Below are positions 8,522 through 15,840 of a DNA stretch of 16,026 bases, piece by piece. The notes under the pieces are model-generated. The model did not search any database and was not told the DNA's origin. It was given only the letters and a program-made list of their open reading frames with translations. The DNA comes from Planctomycetia bacterium (GTDB lineage: Bacteria; Planctomycetota; UBA1135; GCA-002686595). How positions within the stretch are numbered: position 1 is the first letter of the stretch; each line of letters begins with the position of its first letter. Both the position numbers and the translations under genes were made by a program. The stretch covers positions 1 to 16,026 of the forward strand of contig SXKQ01000172.1 of the NCBI GenBank assembly GCA_005778045.1. The letters are read 5' to 3'.

Positions 8522-8868
8522 AGCTGCCCACGTGGATCGCCGCTCCGCTCGAGCTGCTCGCGCTGGCCATCCTGCGCGAGCGGGGCGAGCTCGTCGACGG
8601 GAAGCGGCGTGGTGTCTGGGCGCGGCGCTTCCCCAGCGGTCGGCTCTTCACGGAGTGCGGCTACGAGCACGGGCTCCGGCAGGGTCGCGAGAGGCGCTGG
8701 TACCTTGACGGGACGCCGCGCTGGCACGGCGAGTGGCGGGCGGGCTGCAAGAGTGGCGAGTGGATCCACATGACCCGCGACGAGCGTGTGCACGATGCGC
8801 TCACCGGCGTCTACGAGAATGGCGAGAAGATCGCGCCTGTGCGCGGCTTCAACGACTGGAAGTCCTGA
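8518..8868 (+). CDS. Small MORN-repeat-like protein, TTG start
   Basis: This 116-aa protein has repeating units of the form G-x-R-x-G-x-W-...-x-G-x-x: DGKRRGVWARRFPSG, EHGLRQGRERRWYLDG, HGEWRAGCKSGEWIHM and TGVYENGEK (residues about 28-104). This is the pattern of MORN repeats as found in YwqK-type proteins. The N-terminus (residues 3-20) is mildly hydrophobic. No ATG or GTG lies near the beginning of the homologous part; the TTG at 8518 overlaps the acylase TGA as TTGA, a 4-nt arrangement that supports translational coupling. Function is unknown: MORN repeats mediate protein or lipid contacts in other systems. Position in the operon suggests it acts with the acylase, but that is inference only. 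Confidence 0.75.
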   Translation: MKLPTWIAAPLELLALAILRERGELVDGKRRGVWARRFPSGRLFTECGYEHGLRQGRERRWYLDGTPRWHGEWRAGCKSGEWIHMTRDERVHDALTGVYENGEKIAPVRGFNDWKS

Positions 8869-8913
8869 GCGTCCGCGCTTGACGTCGCGCGCGCGGGCGG
8901 GCATGAAGGACGC

Positions 8914-9729
8914 ATGCAGCCCACCGACGCCGAACTCCAGCGTGACCTCGACTTCGCGATCCTTGCCGCCCGCACCGCCGGAGAGCGCGTGCTCGCGCTG
9001 CGCAAGAGCGGGCGCTGGCAGGGCGACATGCTCGCCGACATCGGCGACCAGTCCGCCGACGGCCTGCTGCAGGGCCTGATCCGCGGGCGCTACCCGGACG
9101 ACGGCATCCTGAGCGAGGAGACCGCCGACTCGCCCGAGCGCCTCGCCAAGCGCCGCTGCTGGATCGTGGACCCGCTCGATGGCACGCGCGAGTTCAGCGA
9201 GCTGCGCGAGGACTGGGCCGTGCACGTCGCGCTCACGCTCGACAACACCTGCGCGCTCGCGGCCGTGGCGCTCCCGTCGCTCGACTCGGTGATCTGGGGC
9301 ATCGCGCTCCCCGGCCGCGAGCGCGCCGGCGCGATCGGACGCGTGCAGCTCGCGCCGGGCTCCATCGCCGGTCCCGCGGCGCCGCGGATCGTCGTGTCGC
9401 GCAGCCACACTCCGCCGTGGGTAGAGACCTTCGGCCGCACGATCGGCGCCGCCCCGCTCATCCCCTGCGGCAGCGCGGGCTTCAAGGTCGCGAAGCTCCT
9501 GATCGGCGATGCGGACATGTACGTCCACAAGAAGGGCCTCAAGGAGTGGGACACCTGCGCGCCCGAGACCGTCGCGCGCGCGCTCGGCTGGTGGGTCGGC
9601 AAGCTGCGCGGCGAGGAACACCGCTACAACCAGCCCAGCCCCTTCAACAACGAGCTCGTCGTCTGCCGTCCCGCCCAGCGCGAGCGCGTGCTCGCCGCCG
9701 TGCGCGACTGCGGCGCGCTCGAGGCCTAG
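8914..9729 (+). CDS. cysQ: CysQ-like 3'(2'),5'-bisphosphate nucleotidase / inositol monophosphatase family
   Basis: This 271-aa protein belongs to the Mg-dependent, Li-sensitive phosphatase family. The metal-binding motifs are complete: E68-E69 in GILSEET, D86-P-L-D89-GT in WIVDPLDGTREF, and D213 in KEWDTCAPE. The Arg-Glu-Phe after DPLDGT and the following EDWAVHVAL are typical of CysQ-type enzymes that dephosphorylate 3'-phosphoadenosine 5'-phosphate, including the actinobacterial CysQ branch, rather than of plain inositol monophosphatases. Substrate preference is still an inference. The ATG at 8914 has a good GAAGGA Shine-Dalgarno about 6 nt upstream. It starts 45 nt after the MORN-like gene and may be transcribed with it. 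Its TAG directly abuts the stop codon of the convergent HD gene. Confidence 0.9.
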   Translation: MQPTDAELQRDLDFAILAARTAGERVLALRKSGRWQGDMLADIGDQSADGLLQGLIRGRYPDDGILSEETADSPERLAKRRCWIVDPLDGTREFSELREDWAVHVALTLDNTCALAAVALPSLDSVIWGIALPGRERAGAIGRVQLAPGSIAGPAAPRIVVSRSHTPPWVETFGRTIGAAPLIPCGSAGFKVAKLLIGDADMYVHKKGLKEWDTCAPETVARALGWWVGKLRGEEHRYNQPSPFNNELVVCRPAQRERVLAAVRDCGALEA

Positions 9730-10323
9730 CTACTTCTTCGAGCCAGCCGCGCTGCGAAGCTCGGCCTCGGCGTCCGCTTCCGTCGCGGCCTTCAGCGCCG
9801 CGCGCAACGAGCGTGCGACCTTGGCCTCGACACGCAGCGCGAGCGCGTCGACGAGCTCGCTGCTGAGCGCGAGCGTGAGCTCCGGTCCGCGTCGGAACGC
9901 CTTCCACACTTCGGCGCGCTCGGTACACGTGCGCAGACCCGCCGCGAGGCTCTGGAGGTTGTGGAGCTTGTCCGCGGCCTTCACCGTCGCCCCTTGCGGC
10001 GACATGTGCGGCACCTTCGCGATGCCCGCGCGCTTGCGCTCTTCCCAGCTCTTCGACTTGTCCTCGGTCAGCTCGCCGACGACGTGCGCGATGTGGCGGC
10101 CGAACTCGTGCTCGACGCGTGCGAGATCCCAGCCGTCGCAGTCCTCGACGACGTCGTGCAGGAGGCCCGACACGATCACGTCATCCTCCTGACCCCAGCG
10201 CGCAAGGATCAGCGCGACGTGCAGCGGGTGGATGATGTACGGCTCGGCCGAGCCTTTGCGAACTTGGCCACTATGGGCCGCGAACGCGAGGCCGAGCGCC
10301 TTTTCGACGAGGGGGGAATACAT
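9730..10323 (-). CDS. Stand-alone HD-domain (p)ppGpp hydrolase-like protein (Mesh1/SpoT hydrolase type)
   Basis: This 197-aa protein carries the hydrolase half of RelA/SpoT without a synthetase, TGS or ACT domain. The signature HSGQVRKGS..PYIIHPL (residues about 17-34, H32) is followed by GLLHDVVED (H56-D57, E60-D61) and VKAADKLHNL (D118). These are the expected Mn ligands and catalytic residues of Mesh1-like small alarmone hydrolases. The C-terminal 60 residues are Ala/Glu-rich and helical, longer than the minimal HD domain. It is the last gene of the minus-strand operon and begins 2 nt after the stop of the membrane-protein gene, so it is probably coupled to it. Its TAG abuts the cysQ TAG on the other strand. 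Substrate could be ppGpp or another 3'-phosphorylated nucleotide; Mesh1 enzymes are also reported to hydrolyse NADPH. Confidence 0.88.
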   Translation of the reverse strand: MYSPLVEKALGLAFAAHSGQVRKGSAEPYIIHPLHVALILARWGQEDDVIVSGLLHDVVEDCDGWDLARVEHEFGRHIAHVVGELTEDKSKSWEERKRAGIAKVPHMSPQGATVKAADKLHNLQSLAAGLRTCTERAEVWKAFRRGPELTLALSSELVDALALRVEAKVARSLRAALKAATEADAEAELRSAAGSKK

Positions 10324-10325
10324 GT

Positions 10326-11201
10326 TCAGATCTGGACGCCGAGGGGCTTGAGGGCGAGAGCGCCAATCACGATGGACGCGAGCGCGACCGTCATGAGGAT
10401 CCCACCTTCGCCGTCGGGCAGCCAGCCCTGATCGCGGTAGGGATACGCGATCGCGACCACGCGGAACGGCGACTCGGAGCCAAAAGAGGCCTCAGCCGGC
10501 CAAAGCAGCGGCAGACGATCGGCGTCCGCGATCGCGAACATGTCGCGGTCGCTCACGCGGCGCGGCTGCATCGCGGCGGGCGACACGCTGCCCGCGTGGA
10601 CGAGCTTGGTCTCGCGCGCCCCACCGAGCTCGAGCACGATCTCGTGGCTGCCGCTCTCGACCACCACGAACTCCTGAAACGCGCGGCCTTCGGACGGGAC
10701 GCGCACGAGCGGCGAGACCGCCTGCAGTCCCGCCGGCAGCGTCACGCGCAGCTCGCGCGCATCCGCGCCCGACGCGAGCTCGATCTCGAGCAGCGTCCCG
10801 CGCCCCGCCATCACCGCAACTCCGCGCTCGTGCAGCGGCAGCGGCTCGTAGGCGTAGCGCACCACCAGCTGCGCCGTGAGGATCATGAACGGCACGGCAA
10901 GCGGCACGATCGGACCGAAGTTCAGGCCGAGATAGACGAGGTTGCGAGCGAGCACCTTCGCGACCGCCGCGGCCACCACGACGAGATCGTCCTGATACAG
11001 GCGAATCTCGATCATGTGCGCCTTGATCTTGTCCTTGGCGTTCTTGATGCCCTTCTGCCACGAGATCTTCTTGAACAGGAGCAGCGCGAGCACACCGAAG
11101 ACCCCGCTCCAGAAGATCAGGGTCACGGCGCTCCCGGCCCAGCCGGTCGCGGCAAGCAGGACGTCGAAGACGGACGTCGCGGCGCTGTTCAGGGCGTTCA
11201 C
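10326..11201 (-). CDS. Membrane protein of unknown function, EMC3/DUF106-like layout
   Basis: This 291-aa protein has a hydrophobic helix at about residues 22-44, a charged cytoplasmic-type segment at 45-85 (KGIKNAKDKIKAHMIEIRLYQDD), and a second hydrophobic segment at about 88-112. A soluble, probably beta-rich region follows (about 118-265), and a C-terminal helix ends the protein (about 270-286). The first part, with two helices around a basic/acidic helical hairpin ahead of a polar loop, recalls the Oxa1-superfamily DUF106/EMC3/TMCO1 proteins. This is a judgement from pattern and memory, not a search. The start is GTG at 11199-11201, 30 nt after the stop of the small upstream gene; no ATG is suitably placed. 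The downstream HD gene begins 2 nt after its TGA. Position next to two exported enzymes would fit a role in membrane insertion or anchoring, but this is inference. Confidence 0.75.
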   Translation of the reverse strand: MNALNSAATSVFDVLLAATGWAGSAVTLIFWSGVFGVLALLLFKKISWQKGIKNAKDKIKAHMIEIRLYQDDLVVVAAAVAKVLARNLVYLGLNFGPIVPLAVPFMILTAQLVVRYAYEPLPLHERGVAVMAGRGTLLEIELASGADARELRVTLPAGLQAVSPLVRVPSEGRAFQEFVVVESGSHEIVLELGGARETKLVHAGSVSPAAMQPRRVSDRDMFAIADADRLPLLWPAEASFGSESPFRVVAIAYPYRDQGWLPDGEGGILMTVALASIVIGALALKPLGVQI

Positions 11202-11231
11202 TTGGGACGTTCTCGCGCGCTCGGGCGCGGA

Positions 11232-11429
11232 TCAGGAGATGTAGCCGAGACCCTTGAGCTTCTCGGTGATCGCGGCGTCGGACTCGGCGCCTTCGAACTG
11301 CGCGAGCTCCTTCTCGATGATGTGCACGATGAACTCCTCGTGCGACGCATAACCGGCCTTCTCGGCGATCTGCTTGCAGCGCGCGATGAGAGCGGGGTCG
11401 AGCTTGATCTTGTTGGCGTTTCCGAACAT
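11232..11429 (-). CDS. 65-aa ribbon-helix-helix-like small protein with LKGLGYIS tail
   Basis: The protein starts MFGNANKIKLDPALIARCKQ and continues with two predicted helices, about residues 13-25 and 30-43 (SHEEFIVHIIEKELA). A short strand with alternating Lys/Ile followed by two helices with a Gly-Tyr turn is the pattern of ribbon-helix-helix DNA-binding proteins. A RHH regulator role is therefore plausible, though not proven. The C-terminus LKGLGYIS resembles the short tail often seen at the end of sulfatase-like proteins (recalled from memory). The ATG at 11429 is preferred because GAGGA lies about 8 nt upstream. An in-frame GTG at 11465 overlaps the upstream TGA as GTGA and would add 12 residues (MNLTSKPRGRHA); that start cannot be excluded. 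It sits between the second phosphatase-family gene and the membrane-protein gene. Confidence 0.8.
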   Translation of the reverse strand: MFGNANKIKLDPALIARCKQIAEKAGYASHEEFIVHIIEKELAQFEGAESDAAITEKLKGLGYIS

Positions 11430-11461
11430 GGCGTGTCGTCCTCGGGGCTTGGAGGTCAGGT

Positions 11462-13711
11462 TCACTTCACCAGCACGGGATGGCCCTTCATCCCCGCGCC
11501 GGGCTGGAGTCCATAATGACGCAGGACCTCGACCGTGAGGTCCTCGAGACGGTGCGAACCGGGCGCGACGGGCCGGTTGGAGAGCAGGCTGCCCTGCACG
11601 ACGTCCGGCGCCATCAGGTGGCTGCCATTGAACGTCCCGCCGCGGTCGTTGTCCGAGAGCTGGTAGCCCGTGATGCGGCCGACCGAAGCCTCGTCAGAGT
11701 TGTCGTAGTCGCTGTTGTAGCCGACGAGGATGTCGGGCGCCTCTGAGGTGCGCTCGCCGCTGTAGATCTCGCTGGCGAGGTCCGCGCGCAGCACGACGCG
11801 CTTGCCGCCGTTCTCCGCGTCCGCCCATGCCTCGAGCTTCGCCTTGAGCTCGGCGAGCAGCGCCGGAACCTGCGCCGTATCGACCACGCCGGATTCGTCG
11901 TCCGCCGTCGCGGGGTCGTCGAGCTCGCGACCCTTCAAGTTGAGGTACAGGCCGTTGAAGCCGACGCCGTAGGCGCGCGTGCGCGCCCAGTCGACGTTCG
12001 TACGCAGCGGCCACTGCGCGTCCTCGGCAAGATCCTTGGGCCGCGTCATGTAGCTCGAGAGCATCACCGGCACATGCGCGGGATCGTCCTCGCCGAGCTC
12101 GGGACTCACACCTTCGCGCAGCACGAGGTAACCGTTGTCGTAGAGCCAGCGGTTGAGCCCGACGCGGCGTCGGTACGGCGCGAAGCCGTGGTCGCTCATC
12201 ACGATCAGCGTGGCGCGCTCGCCGATCCGCTCGCGCAGGCGACCGAGCACCGGATCCATCTCCATGTAGAGGTCGTGGATCACGTCCTTCCAGGTCGAGC
12301 CGTCGCGGTGCGACCACCACGACGAGTCCTCGGCCGCGATCGGCGGCTCGTGGTGCGGATGCTGCTCGTCGGAGTGGCGCCACATCATGTGGCCGCACAG
12401 GTCGACACCGGAAAAGTAGAAGAACAGCAGCCCGCCGTCCTGCTTCTCCATGTAGCGCTCGAGCGCGAAGTCGAGCATGCGCTCGCCCTCATCCTGCACG
12501 AGCTCGGCCTGCATCATGAACTCGCGCACCGTGACGACGCCCGACTTCAGCGCGTTCACGTCCTCGGGCATGCCCTGCGTGTAGTAAGGGCCGATGCCGC
12601 TGCGCGGATCCGCGACCTCCGTGCTCGCCTCGACCGGCTCGGACACCGGCGACGCGGGCAGCGCGGGATCGATGTTGACGGGGCTGGCGTAGAGCTCGAG
12701 CTCGCCCTGACCCGCGACGTCGGGCATGGAGCGCAGGTAGAAGCGCACGATGCCACCGACGTCCATCAGCGCCATCGGCAGGAGCTCGAACGTCACCGGC
12801 ACGAACTCGCTCCACTCGCCGGGCTGCAGCACGAGCCGCCGTCCATGGACGTCGAGCGCGCAGGCCTGCGCCGCGCGATCGATCCAGATGCGCAGCGGCA
12901 CGCTCGTCGCCGGATCGCCCAACTTGAAGGCATTGGGCGGCCCGGGGATGCGCGTGTCGACGACGTCGTCGTAGATCGTGATCGTCTCGATGCGCGCGTC
13001 GCTGCCGATCACCTTCACGGTCGGATTCGTGGTGTAGACGGTGCACTGGCCGTAGGCCGAGTCGATCGCGGGCGTCATCATCCCGCTGAACGACCAGCCC
13101 TCCGCCGGCTCGACCGGGAAGTTCGCGGGCATGCGCCATATGTCGGCCGGCACGCCGTTCCGCGCAAGGATCGTCCAGAAGGCCTCGCCCGTGCGGTTCG
13201 AGCTCGTCTCACCGCCGGTGGGCAGCTTCCACTCGCCGAACAGCTCGAAGGCTCCGGCGTGGCCGGACACGGTGGTCGACGGCAGCACGCCGCGCGTGAC
13301 GCGATCGCGATGCAGGAAGTCGAACACGCCGTGGCCGCCCGGATCGCGGCCCGTGATGAAATTCGACCACGCCACGGGCGACTGCGGCGGCGTCGAGGTG
13401 CCGAGCGAGTGGATGCCCTGCTCCTGCGCGAGCTGTGCGAAGTTGCGCATGCGCTCGGGGTACTTCGCGATCGTCTCGGCGAGGATCTCGGGGTCGAGAC
13501 CGTCGATGCCGAGCACCACGAGGCGCGGGTGGCGCGTCGGGTCGTCGACGGACACGGCGGCTCCCGTGACCTCCGTGACGGACGCGTGATCGCTCGCCGC
13601 AGCCGCCTCGCGGTGCGTCGCGCGAGGAATGCCGGTCGCGATGCCGACGAACAGCGCCGCGAGCGCCGCGTACGGCACGAGCTTGCGCAAGCGCTGCCAG
13701 GTCGCGCTCAC
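11462..13711 (-). CDS. Alkaline-phosphatase-superfamily enzyme 2 (type I phosphodiesterase/NPP-like), exported
   Basis: This 749-aa protein has an N-terminal hydrophobic segment (residues about 9-27) for export or anchoring. The catalytic core shows the complete AP-superfamily metal set: D70 in LGIDGLDP, the nucleophile position S111 in PPQSPVAWSNFITG, D437 and H441 in GVDLCGH, D507-H508 in MSDHGF, and H698 in NGSHLM. S111 aligns by spacing with the Thr nucleophile of NPP enzymes. Compared with minimal NPPs, about 320 residues separate the nucleophile from D437; part of this looks beta-rich (about 235-350, ending in LELYASPVNIDP). Its GTG start at 13711 overlaps the upstream TGA as GTGA, indicating coupled translation with its paralogue. 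Substrate is unknown: phosphodiester, phosphoglycerol or phosphonate chemistry are all possible. The long upstream extension of this frame is out-of-frame reading of the paralogue and is not part of the gene. Confidence 0.93.
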   Translation of the reverse strand: MSATWQRLRKLVPYAALAALFVGIATGIPRATHREAAAASDHASVTEVTGAAVSVDDPTRHPRLVVLGIDGLDPEILAETIAKYPERMRNFAQLAQEQGIHSLGTSTPPQSPVAWSNFITGRDPGGHGVFDFLHRDRVTRGVLPSTTVSGHAGAFELFGEWKLPTGGETSSNRTGEAFWTILARNGVPADIWRMPANFPVEPAEGWSFSGMMTPAIDSAYGQCTVYTTNPTVKVIGSDARIETITIYDDVVDTRIPGPPNAFKLGDPATSVPLRIWIDRAAQACALDVHGRRLVLQPGEWSEFVPVTFELLPMALMDVGGIVRFYLRSMPDVAGQGELELYASPVNIDPALPASPVSEPVEASTEVADPRSGIGPYYTQGMPEDVNALKSGVVTVREFMMQAELVQDEGERMLDFALERYMEKQDGGLLFFYFSGVDLCGHMMWRHSDEQHPHHEPPIAAEDSSWWSHRDGSTWKDVIHDLYMEMDPVLGRLRERIGERATLIVMSDHGFAPYRRRVGLNRWLYDNGYLVLREGVSPELGEDDPAHVPVMLSSYMTRPKDLAEDAQWPLRTNVDWARTRAYGVGFNGLYLNLKGRELDDPATADDESGVVDTAQVPALLAELKAKLEAWADAENGGKRVVLRADLASEIYSGERTSEAPDILVGYNSDYDNSDEASVGRITGYQLSDNDRGGTFNGSHLMAPDVVQGSLLSNRPVAPGSHRLEDLTVEVLRHYGLQPGAGMKGHPVLVK

Positions 13712-15840
13712 GACTTCGCCTCCGCGCTCTTGCTGGCGGGCTTCGCGAGCTGCTTGCGCTCGCCGAACAGCGGCGCGCCCTGCATGTAGGCCGGGATCGG
13801 CACGCCAAAGACATCGAGCACCGTCGGCGCCATGTCCATCAGGCGCGGCGTCTCCGTGTTGATCTGCTTGTCGCACCAGAACACGCCCGGCACGAGGCGC
13901 GGATCGACGCAGTGGTCGCCCGACCAGCTCTTCGTGTTGTCCGTGAACACTTCCTTCGAGACCGAGCCCGTCGCGCAGTCCCACGAGTGGCGGAAGCCGC
14001 GCTCGTAGCCGATCAGCAGCTCCGGCGCCATGTCGGCGTACGGTCCCTTGTGGACCTCGTGCGTGATGAAGGCTTCCTTGATGACGCGCTCGCCCGTCTG
14101 CGGATCGACGAGCGCCTCGAGCTTGGTCTTCAGCTCGCGGCACAGCGCATCCATCTCGGGCCCCTTCGACACGATGCCGTGCGCCTCGCGTCCCTTGCGG
14201 TTGATGAACACGCCCGTGAGGCCGAGCGTGAAGGCCTTCGTGCGCGACCAGTCGACCTTCGCGAACCAGTCCGGCGACGTCTCGCTGCCTTCCTTGAGCA
14301 CGAGGTAGCCCTGCTCCTTCAGCCACGTATTGAGGTTCACGCCGCGGCGGAAGTTGCAGAAGCCATGGTCGCTGATGACCATCAGGCACGTCTTCGGGTC
14401 GTCGCCGAGCTTCTCGAGCAGCTCGCCCACGAGCTTGTCCATCTCCGCGTAGGTCTGAGGGATCGTGTCCTTGTACTTCGCGAGCTCTTCGGCCGAGCGC
14501 CCGCGGTTCGCCGGGTGCGTCGGGTCGAGGTAGCGATAGAACATGTGGCTGATGCGGTCAGACGTGTCGAACACGACCGTGACGAAGCCCTTCTTCGTCT
14601 TGTCGAGTACGTTCCACAGCTGCTGCTTGCGCTCGTCGCAGATCAGCCACGCCTGCTTGAGGAACGCTTCCTCGTCGATCACGCGCTCATTGAGCGCCCA
14701 GGTGTCCTCCGCGAGGCCGAGCGTCGCGTAGGGCCCGAGCATCTTCGCGAGGTAGATCGAGTAGACGAACGGGTGGCTGATCGGCATCACCGGGTCGTCC
14801 GGGTTGATGTTGATCGGCGTGACGTAGAGTTCGAAGTGTTCGTCCCACGTCTGGATGTACAGGCGCGCGATGCCTGTCATGCCGTCGAACGGTACGACCA
14901 TCCACGGCGTGTACTCGCGCCGCCCGACCTCGACCGTCTCCGCGCCGATTGTGATGCGCGCGCGCTTCTTCGCCTCGTCGAGCTCGATCTTGAACGGGCA
15001 CTTCATCGGCCCGTCCTTGCCGGCCGGCCCGGTGAGCTTCGACTCGATCACGTTGCCCGAGCGACGGATCTGGTACTGCTGCCCGCCGATGTGCGCGCCC
15101 GCGGGCCGCGGCTTGGTCGAGTAGAACGCGAACGAGCCCTGCGTGCCCTGCAGGTCCGGCACGCACATCCCTGAGAGCAGCGTGCCGTTCTTGAAGGGCT
15201 GCGGCGGGAACGTGATCGGCACGCGGATGATCGAGGACCACACGCGCGCGTCGCCGAGCAGTTTCCAGAATGGCTGGCTCTTCTGCAGCAGCCGCTGCAC
15301 GCCCTTGGTGCCCATCGGCACCTTCGCGAAGCCGAGGTTGAGCGTCTTCGGGAGCGTCATCGTCTCCGCGCTCGACAGCATCGGCATGTAGTTGCACGGG
15401 TCGCGCGTGAGGAAGTCGTAGATGTTGTGGCGCGAGGCGTCGACGCCGGTCGCGTAGGTCGACCACGCCACGGGCGAGATCGACGGGCAGGCCGTCTCGA
15501 GCGGGCGGAAGCAGCCGCGCTCGGCGAGCTTCTTCAGCACCGGCATGCGGCCCTCGGCCATGTACTGCTGCGCGAGGCCCGGATCCATGCCGTCGAAGCC
15601 GATCACGACCACGCGCTGGAACTTCTGCGGTCCGTGCTTGCCCGGCGTCGCGAGCCGCACGAGCGCCTTGAGCGGCCACAGGAGCACGATGCCGATCGCG
15701 AGCAGGAACGTGCCCGCGAGCACCATCACCGAGCCCGCCGCCGCGATGCCCGCGCCCGGCCCGATGTACGCCAAGGCCGAGGCCTGCGCCGTCCCCGCGA
15801 GGCCGAGGACCACCGCTCCGCCCACGAAGGCCCGGCCCAT
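13708..15840 (-). CDS. Alkaline-phosphatase-superfamily enzyme 1 (type I phosphodiesterase/NPP-like), membrane-anchored
   Basis: This is a 710-aa protein counted from ATG 15840. A signal-peptide-like start (residues 1-23, ending AQASA) leads into AYIGPGAG and a strong transmembrane helix (about 33-56), so the catalytic part is probably held at the membrane. Metal ligands and nucleophile are complete: D83 in IGFDGMDP, S122 in SISPVAWSTYATG, D428 and H432 in DRISH, D491-H492 in ISDHGF, and D642-H643 in SGDHCVDP. It is a clear paralogue of the next gene: both have NLNTWL/GLNRWL, GYLVL(K/R)EG, VDW(S/A)RT and AP(E/D)(L/I)L(I/V)GY in the same order. Alternative starts are GTG 15873 and GTG 15912; ATG 15840 gives the cleanest signal peptide, but no strong ribosome site decides. 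The substrate is unknown. It is the first visible gene of the operon. Confidence 0.93.
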   Translation of the reverse strand: MGRAFVGGAVVLGLAGTAQASALAYIGPGAGIAAAGSVMVLAGTFLLAIGIVLLWPLKALVRLATPGKHGPQKFQRVVVIGFDGMDPGLAQQYMAEGRMPVLKKLAERGCFRPLETACPSISPVAWSTYATGVDASRHNIYDFLTRDPCNYMPMLSSAETMTLPKTLNLGFAKVPMGTKGVQRLLQKSQPFWKLLGDARVWSSIIRVPITFPPQPFKNGTLLSGMCVPDLQGTQGSFAFYSTKPRPAGAHIGGQQYQIRRSGNVIESKLTGPAGKDGPMKCPFKIELDEAKKRARITIGAETVEVGRREYTPWMVVPFDGMTGIARLYIQTWDEHFELYVTPININPDDPVMPISHPFVYSIYLAKMLGPYATLGLAEDTWALNERVIDEEAFLKQAWLICDERKQQLWNVLDKTKKGFVTVVFDTSDRISHMFYRYLDPTHPANRGRSAEELAKYKDTIPQTYAEMDKLVGELLEKLGDDPKTCLMVISDHGFCNFRRGVNLNTWLKEQGYLVLKEGSETSPDWFAKVDWSRTKAFTLGLTGVFINRKGREAHGIVSKGPEMDALCRELKTKLEALVDPQTGERVIKEAFITHEVHKGPYADMAPELLIGYERGFRHSWDCATGSVSKEVFTDNTKSWSGDHCVDPRLVPGVFWCDKQINTETPRLMDMAPTVLDVFGVPIPAYMQGAPLFGERKQLAKPASKSAEAKS

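Noticed and set aside
12074..13789. 571-codon plus-strand open frame opposite AP enzyme 2, with similar long frames at 13912-15174, 6788-8443 (-) and 4459-5700 (-)
   Set aside because: These are antisense shadows of genes with strong GC3 bias. Their translations are low-complexity Arg/Ala/Glu-rich with no recognisable motif, while the opposite strand encodes clear conserved proteins.
11462..14389. A single 975-residue protein in the frame of AP enzyme 2
   Set aside because: The first 226 residues are out-of-frame translation of AP enzyme 1 with low-complexity composition. The real start is GTG 13711 in the GTGA overlap.
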